64,000 bases of DNA from Chrysogorgia sp. JL179-B06 (GCA_035772405.1 JAYKKM010000341.1:621001-685000), one strand, 5' to 3'; shown: positions 21,063-34,824, counted from the stretch's first letter. Notes: generated by a model from the sequence alone, not told the origin. Made by a program: numbers and translations.

Positions 21063-24000
21063 GTGAAAGTTATCATGGTACTTCTGCAGTGTTTAGAGTT
21101 ATATTTCTGGATTTTCGTCGCAAGTTCTTACACCGCTTTAGACGAAAGCACTCAACCGTCGCCTTGGTCAAGTCTCAACAACAAGCAAGCAGGAATTATG
21201 AATCACCTCTACCATGACAATAGTTTATCTTCACAGGTAAAACACCGAAGACCGAGAGGGAAACGAGCAGGCTTGAAAACAAGAAAAGAAGAAACAAGTA
21301 AGACATTTAACATCCCAGTATTAGCCCCCAAGAATACAAACCAGAATAATCGTCTATATGCAAATTCTATCGCACAACAAGGTGCAAATTTCTCCAACCT
21401 CATTAAAGTTCCTATACTCAAACAGATTCCAAGCCAGTCGAAGTCCCTTCCTTCTTTCGCTCCGAATATAATGCTTTCTAACACAATGTCTCTGGTGCCA
21501 AAGTTGGACGAAGTTAGGGAGTTTCTTTTACGGAACAATGTAGATATTGGTTTTATAACGGAAACTTGGCTCAAACCTAGAATTAATGATTCAGTGGTAA
21601 TTATTCCTGGTTTTAAAATATTTCGGAAAGACCGCACCTCCAGAGAACATGGTGGTGTTTGCATTTATATTAAAGATGACATTAAATATGTCATCCCCAA
21701 TAACCTTCATTGCTGTAACGAACACGAAATTCTTTGGTTGAAATTAAACCCTACGCGACTTCCCAGAGGATTTTCGAGTATTCTCATAGCAGCAGTTTAT
21801 CACCCGCCTGGCTCTGATGACAACTCTATTTTAAATCATTTGTTTGAAAGTTTAAAAACAGTTGAATCTACGTTTCCTAGCAGTGGAATAATCACCGCTG
21901 GGGACTTTAATCGCCTCAATGTCTCTAGCCTCCAACGTCATTTTAAACTAAAACAACATGTCAAAGCACCCACAAGAGGGGATTCGACCTTAGACCTGAT
22001 TCTAACAAATATGAACAGTCTTTTCCTGCCTCCAGAAATTTCCCCGCCCTTTGGGCTATCCGACCACAACACGGTGTTGTTGAAACCCAAAGCTCGCGTA
22101 GCAGGTCAGTCCACCAGAAAAAATATCTATGTTCGTGACAAAAGAGCAAGCCGTAAGAAGTCACTTGGCAGCTATCTGAGTCATCTAGACTGGTCTACCA
22201 TTTCCAACAAAAATAATTGTGAAGAAAAGCTAAAAGCTTTTGAAAACATTGATCACATCATGCCCGAGAAGAAAATGAAAGTCTACCCATCTGATGCGCC
22301 TTGGATGTCAGTCAAACTAAAGAAGCTTATACGTTTACGCCAGCTCGCCTTTAATTCTAACAATCAAGGTCTTATACTTACAAATTTTACCGTAATAAGG
22401 TAAATAAAATAAGAAAGCAGTGTAAAGCAAAATACTATTCTTCTAAGGTTCAAGACATGAAAAAGACCAACCCGCGTCAATGGTGGAAGGAAATTAAAAA
22501 GCTCAGCGGATCAGAAAAGAAGGACAATTCTGACCTAACAACCAAACTCAGAGTTTCAGAGTACGAAAATAAGTCCCGCAAGGAAATAGCAAATGCTATT
22601 AACCTTGCTCTCCTCGAACCATTACAAGACTACGAGCCGTTAGACCCAATGCAGTGTATCTCCCTGTAAACGAAGACGCAGATTTCCCTCAGGTCTCAAT
22701 CCATCGTGTCTACAATGCCCTTCAACACCTTAACAGGCACAAAGCTCCGGGCCCGGACGGCCTTTCGAACTGGCTGTTCAAGGAATATGCGGAGCTTCTT
22801 GCTGAACCAGTTGCTGATATTTTAAACGCGTCCTTTAGAGAGCAAAGAGCACCATCCCGATTGGAAACTTGCGGACATCATCCCTATTCCTAAAGAGAAA
22901 CAAGTTACAGACCCCAGTAAACAACTCCGTCCTATTTCACTAACTCCATCTCTCTCTAAGGTGGCTGAAGAATTCGTGGTTACTGACTACGTTAAACCAG
23001 CTGTGATAAGATCAATAGACCCTAATCAATATGGGACTATCCCAGGCTCTTCTACAGTATTGGCGTTAATCAATATGGTACATGAGTGGTTGAGTGCCAC
23101 GGACAGACCAGGAACTACAGTACGTATACTGCTTTTTGACTACCGCAAGGCTTTCGATCTTATAGATCACGCTGTTCTCGTCACCAAATTGAAGCAGTTG
23201 GAAATCCCCCATACAATCATCAACTGGATTATCAGTTTTCTAACCTGTAGAACACAGAGAGTAAAGCTGGGTCAGGATTGTTGTTCCGAATGGGGCTCCG
23301 TTCCTTCAGGTGTTCCTCAGGGAACCAAACTTTGCCCCTGGCTTTTTTGGTAATGATCAATGACCTCGCAATTAACGAAAACCTTTTCAACATATGGAAA
23401 TATGTCGACGATACTACGATATCCGAGGTAATTACCAAAGGAAATCAAAGCAATGCTCAAGAAGTCGCTGACCAAGTTCAAGAGTGGTCCGAGAACAACC
23501 TGCTCCAGCTGAACTGTGACAAAACCAAAGAAATGATAGTAAGCTTTCGTCGTTCCAAGAACCAGTCACCTCCAACAATCTTCATACAGGGAACTCCAAT
23601 AAATTGTGAAAATAGTGTTAAGTTGCTTGGGCTCACCATCAACAGTACCCTGTCATGGAATGATCATATTGCAGATCTTGTGAAGAAAGCCTTTGGTAAA
23701 GTGTACTTTCTTGTGCAATTAAAACGAGCGAGAGTTCCACCAAAGCATCTTATCGCATACTACTGCGCGTGTATTCGATCCTCGTTAGACTATGCCTGCC
23801 CTGTTTTCCACTACGCGCTCCCTACTTACTTGAGGGCAGAACTGGAGAAGGTCCAGAAAAGAGCTTTAGCCTGTGTTTTTCCAAATCGCCCCTATCAAGA
23901 GGCGCTTGCCTTGGCAGATCTAGATTCTATAAACGACCATCAAGAATCGCTAACTCGGGATCTTTTCAAATCGATTGTTGAAAATGAGAACAGTAAAATA

Positions 24001-24144
24001 CACCATCTAATTCCAAAACCTATTGTTAATCCGCGTTACGGACTAAGGAAACAAAGGTCCCTTGACGTTAAGGTAACAAGAACAAACCGTTTCGCCAACT
24101 CGTTCATTATCAAGAGTAGTAACCTCTATAACAATGTTCATTGA
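21063..24144 (+). pseudogene. Non-LTR retrotransposon (endonuclease plus RT), frameshifted
   Basis: An APE-type endonuclease is visible in 21480-22100: ITETWLKPRI, HGGVCIYIKDD, AVYHPPGS, AGDFN and GLSDHNTVLL. The RT follows with HKAPGPDGLSNWLFK, LRPISLTPSLSKV, LLFDYRKAFDLIDH, SGVPQGTKL and the catalytic-type KYVDDTT. A C-terminal LGLTINSTLSWNDH to NRFANSFI segment then follows. The reading frame changes at about 22385, 22650, 22848 and 23345, so it is broken as read. It ends near 24340 after an A-rich TTATTAAAAAACG. Clade is CR1/Jockey-like by motif style. It lies within CGGTGGGTGT element 1. Confidence 0.85.
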
Positions 24145-24344
24145 ACTGCAAATAGTACATTTTAACAAATAGCTAAATACCATTATTTTAATGATTCTTT
24201 ATAGTCAAATTGTAAACTAATTACAATTAAATATTTATAGACATAACTATATAAGTATGAATTTGTAAGAATTACGCAATTCAGAAATATTTTATAATAT
24301 TCTGCAATGTAATTTTCCTTTATTAAAAAACGATTATTATTAAC

Positions 24345-25173
24345 CACCTCGATTCCCTTCATGTTATCCGGTGATGTTTATATTGGTGATGGAGTAACAT
24401 GAAAGGTTATCCCTAACAAGGCGTATTTACATTGGTTTTACTGGTTTATCGAAACATGAACGAAGGTATAAATGACGAATCGACGATTCATTTGCAATTT
24501 TAATCTCCTTAATTAGATATTCATTTCCTGCATTGTCTAAAGAGTGACCTACTGACCTATGATACTTTGTTTATTAATATAAAGGCAATATAGAACCAGT
24601 ATCGTATCGAATTAAAAAAGCTGGTATCGCCCATCACTAACCATCAAGAATCACAAAATAGGCTAGTACTAGAAATTGCAGAGACGTGAAATAAAATTTG
24701 GCGGGTGAAGGGACTGGTAACGAAAGTTTTGATTGGCAGAATGGCGAACAAAACTTTCGTTACCAGTCCCTTCACCAGCCAAATTTTATTTCATCTAGTA
24801 CTAGCTTATTTTGTGATTCTTGATGGTAGTGATGGGCGATACCAGCTTTTTTAATTCGATACGATACTGGTTCGATATTGCCCTTTTTTTTCGATATCGA
24901 TATTTTATGCGATGTTGCAGATGCTATTTTTAGTAAAGTATGCATAACTTTCTATTAATAAACAAAGTATCATAGGTCAGTAGGTCACTCTTTAGACAAT
25001 GCAGGAAATGAATATCTAATTAATTAAGGAGATTAAAATTGCAAAGAATCGTCATTACCTTCGTTCATGTTTCGATAAACCAGTAAAACCAATGTAAATA
25101 CGCCTTGTTAGGGATAACCTTTCATGTTACTCCATCACCAATATAAACATATAACATCAAGGGAATCGAGGTG
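24345..25173. repeat. 829-bp near-perfect palindrome
   Basis: CACCTCGATTCCC at 24345 is mirrored by GGGAATCGAGGTG ending at 25173. The arms converge on a short centre near 24738-24756 between inverted GTAACGAAAGTTTTG copies. Internal TAGTGATGGGCGATACC, inverted at 24630-24650, resembles hAT MITE ends, so a nested inversion of MITE sequence is likely. Confidence 0.85.
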
Positions 25174-25582
25174 TGAGGGTTAGGAAGACACTTAAGGCGG
25201 GGGGTTAGGGTTAGAAAACTCATTAGGTGGGGGTTAGGGTTAAGGTTAGGATCTAAGTTGTTTTGGGGTAAGCGGTTATTTCATGACGATTATATACTTC
25301 GATTCATTTGGTGATGGAGTAACATGAAAGGTTCAACCCTTGTTGGTTTGTGCTGAGTCCGCTGACCAAAAGGCAAAAGACCGCAGGCTCAGCGGTATCG
25401 AAACAATCGATATTTGTCGCCAGTATCGATACTTTTCTTGCAGACCTTGGTATCGACGGTATCGAATATTTGGTATCGGCCCAACCCTAATTGATGGGAG
25501 TCAATTGAATCAAATAAAAAAAAATCATGCCATGCCATGCCATATGCCATGCCATTTCCTATGCCATGTTTTACACCCACCG

Positions 25583-25721
25583 TAAAGATACTAACAATTT
25601 TAAAAAGAAGCTCTGTAACTATCTATTATCTATTTAGTAAATAATGTAACGTGTAAATGGTTAATTTTTCCTGATACATTGTAGCGGAACACTGCCCTAT
25701 TTCAGGGAGCTATAATAAACG
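25583..25721 (+). pseudogene. LINE 3' end (after nested insertion)
   Basis: Resumes the LINE from 20518: NNFKKKLCNYL, a TAG stop, then a short 3' UTR ending GGAGCTATAATAAACG. The 3' end passes directly into a TACTC microsatellite, a usual 3' tail form for this type of LINE. Confidence 0.75.
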
Positions 25722-25879
25722 TACTCTACTCTACTCTACTCTACTCTACTCTACTCTACTCTACTCTACTCTACTCTACTCTACTCTACTCTACTCTACT
25801 CTACTCTACTCTACTCTACTCTACTCTACTCTACTCTACTCTACTCTACTCTACTCTACTCTACTCTACTCTACTCTAC
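25722..25879. repeat. (TACTC)n microsatellite
   Basis: About 31 copies of TACTC follow the LINE 3' end with no spacer. This fits the tail of the LINE, expanded after insertion. Confidence 0.95.
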
Positions 25880-25884
25880 ATCTG

Positions 25885-26310
25885 CTTCAGAAATCACTTT
25901 GTCAATAGCTTCACTCCACGCAGTGACGTCCTCTGCCTTTTTCCAGCTTCTACTTTGCTTGCTCTACTATCTGGCGTAAGGCATTCTGATGTCTTTCCAT
26001 GCCAACGCCTTCCCATTTTTCACGATTGCCTCAGTTTTACTTTGCATAGATTCCAAAAGTTGTGTTTTTGCTGGTATGTCTGCGATGATATCATCCATAT
26101 TTAATACGATCCTCTCCGAATCTCCGATGTCTCTCTCAAAATCCCGTCGGAGGTGCCACTATTCACGAATCACATGAAACACGTATAGTCACATTTAGTT
26201 TAATTTAAAACACTTTATTTTCCCCAAGATCGATAGCTGTGTTAGCTGTATCGCATCTCACTTGTCACAACTAGACTCACACACATACTTTTACGTCACG
26301 CTATATCCCA
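25885..26310 (-). other. Possible retroelement 5' fragment
   Basis: On the minus strand, a segment with AATAAA (about 26208) is followed by TGGCACCTCCGACGGGAT (about 26155-26140). That string could be a tRNA primer-binding site. A short frame beginning MDDIIADIPAKTQLLESMQS follows and soon stops. This resembles the leader and start of gag of an LTR element. No second LTR, protease or RT is present, so identity is uncertain. Confidence 0.3.
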
Positions 26311-26388
26311 AAGATTATATGTTAAAAGGAAATGTTTGAAATGTTTTCCAGATTATACCATAAACCACTAAAAGTTACACGGTCTTCG

Positions 26389-26390
<2 letters not shown>

Positions 26391-26466
<76 letters not shown>
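26391..26466. repeat. (TA)n tract
   Basis: About 75 bp of pure TA. It lies about 90 bp from the 3' end of the minus-strand PLE copy A. Confidence 0.95.
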
Positions 26467-26468
<2 letters not shown>

Positions 26469-26948
26469 ATTTAAAAAAGAACAGGCAGACCAAAACGATG
26501 ATGCTCCTAGCAGAAGGATCCACAAACGTGGATGCAGGTTATGCTCTTGGATGATATTATATATGAATTGAAGAGAATGACAAAGAGCAAGAAAACTTCT
26601 CACCAGTACAGATAAATTTTTAAAATATTTCGAAAATTCGTTCTTCTTCAGTTAAAATATAAAAATAATATATGGCACAAAGTGCCCTATATATACATAA
26701 TATAATAAAAATTTACATAAATTTACTTAAAAATGATCCTAGAAATAATTAACATGACATGTATTTAATGCGTTTCTTTGAACGGTATTCGCATCTTTTG
26801 TTTAGCCCTACTGGCTGTAAAGTATGCAATTGTGCTGTCCAATAAGCCTCTCTGGCTAATAGAAGTTCTTCAATATTGTCTTTATTTAAAATAGCTTCAA
26901 TTATTACTATAAACTCAAAATCCCAAAAGACATGAGGAGTTTTATTAA

Positions 26949-27598
26949 AGAGTGAGTGTCAGGGTAGTGCTTTGCGCGCTTGTGTTTTTGTTTTCATACG
27001 AATTGATTGCAGTGCATCGCATCGTTAGAACTATAATTTGCATGTGAACTCTAGATTTATTTGGAAATGTTGAAATTGGAGTCCGATCCTGACTTCGGGG
27101 CGTTATGAAGTTAATGTTCACAAGACGATTTGAACAGTTGCGGTTTGCTTGTTTGTGAACCACTGCGGGCCGCCGTTTCTGACGAACAAGCTGGCCCGGA
27201 TCGCTTTGGTTCCTGAATCTTTGCAAATTCAAATGAACAAAACATCAGAAGAAACAAAATATATTTCTTTACTAGTCACTAATCAAACACCTCCATTCGC
27301 AAACTTATTCGCGCTGTTTCAGCAGCATAACCCGGCCTTCCACGCTTCGGAGGCGAAGCGCTCGTAGCAGCTTCTATGTATCGAAACGATTACTATAGTA
27401 AATGATCAATTTTACGAAAAATATCACAATAATTGATCACTCAGGTATATTTACTTCTTAGAAAACTTGAAAATGGATAATTTATAAGAAGGATTGATCA
27501 AATATCGACGGATTCGTTTGTGAACTGAAATAGGCGTCCCATAAAATGGCCGCCAAGAAGAAAACAAGCGCGCAAAGCACTACCCTGACACTCACTCT
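26949..27598. mobile_element. 650-bp MITE with TTAA target site
   Basis: AGAGTGAGTGTCAGGGTAGT and its inverse bound the element, with about 35 bp of inverted end including GCTTTGCGCGCTTG. TTAA lies on both sides (26945-26948 and 27599-27602). The join restores the PLE copy A frame, as comparison with copy B shows. No coding content is seen. Confidence 0.85.
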
Positions 27599-27973
27599 TT
27601 AAAATGTGTGGCAACCTCACAGGTATTTTTACCGGTAACCATTGCCGATTTATGATTGCGAAATCGAACTTTAAACTGGTTATTAGTGCAGGATCCCACA
27701 TACTGCAATTTGCATTTCTTACAAGAAACTAAATATATCACCCCAGAGGAAGTACAAGAAAGCGCCTGCTTCATCTTATAAAAGCGGCCTGTGGCATAAC
27801 TGGTAACATTTTCAGCTTCTGCCAAATAATTTTTACATAGGTCACATTTCTTTATACATTTAAAACATTCTAACTTAACCGAGTCATCTCCAGTATCGTA
27901 GGCCTTTTTCCTAAACTTAGAAGGCGCTAATATATCCTTCAAATTCTTCGTTCTCCTATAGGCAGGTATGATG

Positions 27974-29335
27974 CGGTGGGTGTAAAACATGGCATAGGAA
28001 ATGGCATGGCATGATTTTTTTTTAATTTGATTTAATTAATTGACTCCATCAAGTAGGGATGGGCCGATACCAAATATTCGATACCGTCGATACCAAGGTC
28101 TGCAAGAAAAGTATCGATACTGGCGAGAAATATCGATTGTTTCGATACCGCTGAGCCTGTGGTCTTTTGCCTTTTGTTCAGCGGACTCAGCACAAACTAA
28201 CAAGGGTTGAACCTTTCATGTTACTCCATCACCAAATGAATCCATGGCATATGGCATGGCATATGGCATGGCATATGGCATGGCATATGGCATGGCATAT
28301 GGCATGGCATATGGCATGGCATATGGCATGGCATATGGCATGGCATATGGCATGGCATATGCCATGCCATATGGCATGGCATATGGCATGGCATATGGCA
28401 TGGCATATGGCATGGCATATGGCATGGCATATGGCATGGCATATGGCATGGCATATGGCATGGCATATGGCATGGCATATGGCATGGCATATGGCATGGC
28501 ATATGGCATGGCATATGGCATGGCATGGCATATGGCATGGCATATGGCATGGCATATGGCATGGCATATGGCATGGCATATGGCATGGCATATGGCATGG
28601 CATATGGCATGGCATATGGCATGGCATATGGCATGGCATATGGCATGGCATATGGCATGTGGCATGGCATGTGGCATGCCATATGCCATGCCATATGCCA
28701 TGCCATATGCCATGCCATATGCCATGCCATATGCCATGCCATATGCCATGCCATATGCCATGCCATATGCCATGCCATATGCCATGCCATATGCCATGCC
28801 ATATGCCATGCCATATGCCATGCCATATGCCATATGCCATGCCATATGCCATGCCATATGCCATGCCATATGCCATGCCATATGCCATGCCATATGCCAT
28901 GCCATATGCCATGCCATATGCCATGCCATATGCCATGCCATATGCCATGCCATATGCCATGCCATATGCCATGCCATATGCCATGCCATATGCCATGCCA
29001 TATGCCATGCCATATGCCATGCCATATGCCATGCCATATGCCATGCCATATGCCATGCCATATGCCATGCCATATGCCATGCCATATGCCATGCCATATG
29101 CCATGCCATATGCCATGCCATATGCCATGCCATATGCCATGCCATATGCCATGCCATATGCCATGCCATATGCCATGCCATATGCCATGCCATATGCCAT
29201 GCCATATGCCATGCCATATGCCATGCCATATGCCATGCCATATGCCATGCCATATGCCATGCCATATGCCATGCCATATGCCATGCCATATGCCATGCCA
29301 TATGCCATGCCATATGCCATGTTTTACACCCACCG
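27974..29335. mobile_element. CGGTGGGTGT element 2 (1.36 kb, inside a PLE)
   Basis: Same termini as the 20519-25582 element: CGGTGGGTGTAAAACATGGC and its inverse. The 9-bp target duplication is GGTATGATG at 27965-27973 and GGTTTGATG at 29336-29344, eight of nine matching. The left 270 bp copies the ends of element 1, including the GGGATGGGCCGATACC block. The remainder is the CATATGGCATGG foldback array. Comparison with the intact PLE copy B confirms the insertion point. It is non-autonomous. Confidence 0.85.
28243..29319. repeat. 12-bp foldback tandem array (CATATGGCATGG)
   Basis: About 35 direct units of CATATGGCATGG run to about 28665. A short switch with GGCATGTGGCATGTGGC-like variants follows, then more than 50 units of the exact inverse, CATATGCCATGC, to 29319. 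A small inverted piece occurs near 28364-28376. The two halves can pair as one long hairpin. The unit has no stop in any frame, so the 300-430 residue His/Trp/Met frames are not genes. Confidence 0.95.
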
Positions 29336-29544
29336 GGTTTGATGGACTTAGGCGGAAATATATCTCTTAACAACGGCGACGATTCTAATAAATTCACGTT
29401 TCTCTTAATAATTTTACTGATGTCTGGAAGTCTGGGGTTATAATTTAATACTAACGGAAACGTGCGTCTCTTGCGCTTCCTTTTGGGTTTCAAAATTTCA
29501 GTCCTATCTTTCCGCATGCCCTTTTCAAATTGTTTGAAAAAGTA

Positions 29545-31914
<2,370 letters not shown>

Positions 31915-31916
<2 letters not shown>

Positions 31917-32314
31917 GTGAAAAGTGAAAAAGCTGTCGCTACTCGAGTTTCACGCTTATACGCGATCGTCAGGCAACTGACAGACTCGATCTAGTTAAAC
32001 TCTATTTACATGATGAAACGAGGTGTCGTGTTACGTGTCTGCATTTACTACAAAGTTCAGAGCGTCTGTTCAGTAGTTCGTGTTTCCGGTCCTTCAGTAG
32101 GATTAGTTTTTCTTCCAAGCACAAGTTACACCTTCGTGAGCCGATTTTGTAGGCGGGAATTTTCTTTCTTAGCGACCAATTTATCTTGAACGCGCGCTTA
32201 GAATCACTCAATTTCCAAATATACTTTGACAGTTCCGTTTCATCGGCGTATTTTCTGTGTGAAAACGACTTTGTGTGGTTTCGGTATCTGCTCTTGAATG
32301 GACCGCCCGTTACG
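31915..32314 (-). pseudogene. Penelope-like element copy C, 3' fragment
   Basis: The minus strand encodes the end of a GIY-YIG protein: WKLSDSKRAFKINWSLRKKI, CNLCLEEKLILLKDRKHELL and a stop near 32002. It matches copy D (61436-62760) almost base for base in this part. It is 5'-truncated at 32314, exactly at the border of the long inverted arm, and its 3' end abuts (TA)n. Confidence 0.85.
31935..31977 (-). ncRNA. Hammerhead ribozyme motif (PLE copy C)
   Basis: On the minus strand the conserved core CTGACGA (allowed variant of CTGATGA) is followed by a short stem (CGC with GCG). GAAA and the self-complementary ACTCGAGT as stem III come next, then a GTA cleavage triplet. Stem I pairs GTTGC with GCGAC, including one G-U wobble. 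Type I hammerheads with tiny stem III are known in Penelope-like elements. The stem II closing pair is poor (U-U). Folding is by eye. Confidence 0.6.
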
Positions 32315-32316
32315 TA

Positions 32317-34824
32317 TGGGCGGCCGTTACCACCAAAAATACTACGATAGTGAAACGAGATAGCTTATTGTGAAATGATTCAACCTAAAGACCAGTAATC
32401 CATCTTAACAACAAGTGATTTAACGTCCTTTGTAAAATGATTGGTACCGAATAGAAATGATTCAATACAAAGAGAAGTGATTGAACGACGCACAGCGAAA
32501 TGATTTAATAAAATGTGAATTGATTGATACTAAATAGAAATGAGCTAGCATAAACTGAAACGATTCAGCGTCCGTGACTTGCACGGCTTACTTTGTAAAG
32601 GAATGATCCATTCATTTTCGAAATGGTTCAACAATAGATGAAATGATCTAGGCTAAGATGAGATCACGCAGCTTGCACTAAAACGATGCGGCTGCTTCTG
32701 AAGTGATCCGGATGTTTTGTAAATGATCCAACATGATTTAATTGATAAATGCGGTACGGCGCAAGTTGAGACGTCACTCGACGCAAGTAGAAGTGATTCG
32801 ACACGAGTTGAACTGATTCGACACGAGTTGAAGTGATTCGACACAAGTTGAAATGATTCAGTTCAGCAGCAGGTGGTATCATTACGTCGTGTTGTTGGAG
32901 AATTTGTGAAATAAACCAGGCACATGTGTTTAGTAATCCGGAAACAGACGGTGTGGAATTCTTGGTTATACTCTTTCGAGCCCCTTCGATCTTCTCAAGG
33001 TAAGTCGCTTAAGGTTTTCACATACTTTTTAAAAGCGTTATAGGATTACCATTCTAATACTGATATGTTCAACTAATTAACTTCTTCTTCGCGTGCGGCT
33101 TTTGACAGTACCATTCCGTAATATCGAAGATAGGGTGGACACAAATATTTGCCTTATTACAGTCATCCGTATCGGCTGAACTGCAATCTCGACTGATTTC
33201 TATATTTGTTTACCCTAATATTAAGGAAAGCGCATATTAACGTAATAGCAAAATTTGTTAGGATAGAAGATTCAGTGCGATATATGTCTGACAGTTTACT
33301 TTTGTATAATAGGTTTCATATTGCCACGTGTGTCTGCGAGGCGCTTATTTTCGGTTATTTTGATTTGAAATTGTTAAACAAAACGCTTATCTTAATAACA
33401 AAAATACAAAACTATTTTGGATTAATTATTACCGGCAACTATTTCGACCAAATGTCCACGCTTGTAAAAATGTCCAGGGGGGGGGACTGCTTGATTTATA
33501 TTCCTACGGCTTTTCGCCCGCTCGGCGGACTAAAAAAGCCTGGGTACGAGGTTGAGGGTTACGGGAAGGCTAAAAGGGATGACTCAAAAGGACCTTTCTG
33601 TTTTTTCTGTTTTTTTATTTTTCGTTAGGATAGGGTAAGCTACGGTTAGGTTTAAGGTTAAGGGTTAGGTTTAGGTTTACGGTTAGACGACTTTTTCTCT
33701 CTCTTTGTTGTTCCATTTGAATGAAACGAATATCTTTTTATGTGCATGCATTAATCATCTGATGAAGCACTGACAAATATTAAAGTGTCTATAACCCCTA
33801 AAACGCTTTTAATAACCTCATTATTCTTTGTTGTTGATGCAGTTCTTTCACTTTGATATCTATTTTTATTCTTGAATTATTTATATAATATATAATAAAA
33901 GGAGCAATTTAACTATTTTAGTGTGAACGTACAAATAGTTGCAGTGTATTTTGGAACTGATCATCATGGTGAGTGGCATTTGTCACTATACAATCTGATT
34001 GGTTGTTTTTTGTCTTGTTGTTTGTATAACTTTATATTCACTTTAACAGAGCAACGTGGACAGTGACACCGTTGATCTTTTGAGAAGAGTTTTGCAGCAT
34101 GATTGAGAACACTTCTAGTTCTGCAGGTAGAAATTCTGCAAGCACGACCACAAGTCGCCGTTCAGAAAGCGCAAGCGCTGAGCCATCTACGTCCAGCGGT
34201 CCTCCTCAACAAAGCCAACCTCTTCAACAAGCAATTGAATCTGAGACATCGCAGCCGCGCACAGCTATCGATGAACATAGGCGCTTATTACCCGTCAATC
34301 GGTAGGCCTGCTGATTAGTTTATATATAATTCATTCAGTTAATTTATATCGTGGTATACAAATGCAATACTGTACAAGTTTCCGAGCGAGACTCTTCGTC
34401 AAAGAGTGAAGCATAAACTGAAATAAAAAAACGTGTGAGACTTTTATATGCAAAAGGTTATGTGATAAAAAATAAGCCAATCATGCAGATACGATAAATA
34501 ATAACAAAATAATATAATTAATAAAATACAAAAGAAGGAAAGTCATTCGACTTGTTAGCGTCGATCAGTATGATTACGATGAAACAATGACAAAATGCAT
34601 AACCAGTCCTCCACCTATGACAAGGATGTTTTTGAGGAAATTAACCCTAAAAAGTCTTTTTTAAAAGGCCAATTTTCGTCTCTTGATAATTTCATTCGAC
34701 AGTTACGCCATGATATCGACCAACTATATTAATACCATTCACGCCGGTAGAAAGCTTCCAATTTTAGCAAAATGAACTTTCCAAATGACGTTATCATGAA
34801 GTTTGTGGAAAACACGTTCATATC
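32317..34824. repeat. Left arm of long inverted repeat
   Basis: This arm matches 46368-48872 inverted. Three indels were seen: 9 versus 11 G in the homopolymer at 33477-33487, an extra T at 34090-34093, and an extra TGCA near 34476. These account exactly for the 3-bp length difference. Content from the outside: degenerate repeats of AAATGATTCAAC and AAGTGATTCGACAC spacing (32340-32870), a 33630-33690 block of GGTTAGG-like repeats, then the first exons of a gene. Confidence 0.9.
33966..34301 (+). pseudogene. Left-arm copy of exons 1-2 (frameshifted)
   Basis: ATG at 33966-33968 is followed directly by a GTGAGT donor. Exon 2 (34050-34301) starts SNVDSDTVDLLRRV. An extra T in the T-run at 34090-34093, absent from the right arm, then brings a stop after LQHD. 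Downstream bases still encode the Ser/Thr-rich IENTSSSAGRNSASTTTS segment. No plus-strand continuation was found in the interior. Confidence 0.7.

Larger units (their letters stand above)
20519..25582. mobile_element. CGGTGGGTGT element 1 (MULE-like, 9-bp TSD, 5.06 kb)
   Basis: The element starts CGGTGGGTGTAAAACATGGC and ends with the inverse. A perfect 9-bp target duplication, TAAAGATAC, flanks it (20510-20518 and 25583-25591). The interrupted LINE reads in frame across the excised join, confirming the borders. Inverted ends of about 400 bp (20519-20935 and about 25182-25582) include short tandem CATATGGCATGG units and TAGGGATGGGCCGATACC-like sequence. The interior carries a decayed LINE and an 829-bp palindrome. 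No transposase is present. A 9-bp duplication fits Mutator-like elements, but the superfamily is inferred. Confidence 0.8.
26558..29540 (-). pseudogene. Penelope-like element copy A, interrupted twice
   Basis: The minus strand encodes KPKRKRKRRTFPLVLNYNPR and DIFPPK, is then cut by the 27974-29335 element, and resumes with CRRTKNLKDILAPSKFRKK-type sequence. A Cys cluster (CFKCIKKCDLCKNY) and the GIY-YIG endonuclease (GVIYLVSCKKCKLQYVGS, FKVRFRNHKS) follow. A TTAA MITE at 26949-27598 interrupts it again, after which NKTPHVFWDFEF and YWTAQLHTLQPVGLNKR complete the endonuclease. The RT part is missing (5' truncation near 29540). It shares its family and 3' end (TCTTCAATTCATATAT) with copy B, which lies head to head. 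Confidence 0.88.

Noticed and set aside
28167..29517. Reading frames of 280-433 residues built of Met-Ala-Trp-His or Pro-Tyr-Ala-Met repeats
   Set aside because: They are translations of a 12-bp tandem array on both strands, with no conserved protein.
33206..33628. 140-residue ORF in the left arm
   Set aside because: Only part is open in the right arm, it crosses a variable G-run, and the composition does not look like a protein family.
33630..33690. Telomere repeats (GGTTAG-like)
   Set aside because: They are short, degenerate and inside the inverted arm, so they are not a chromosome end.
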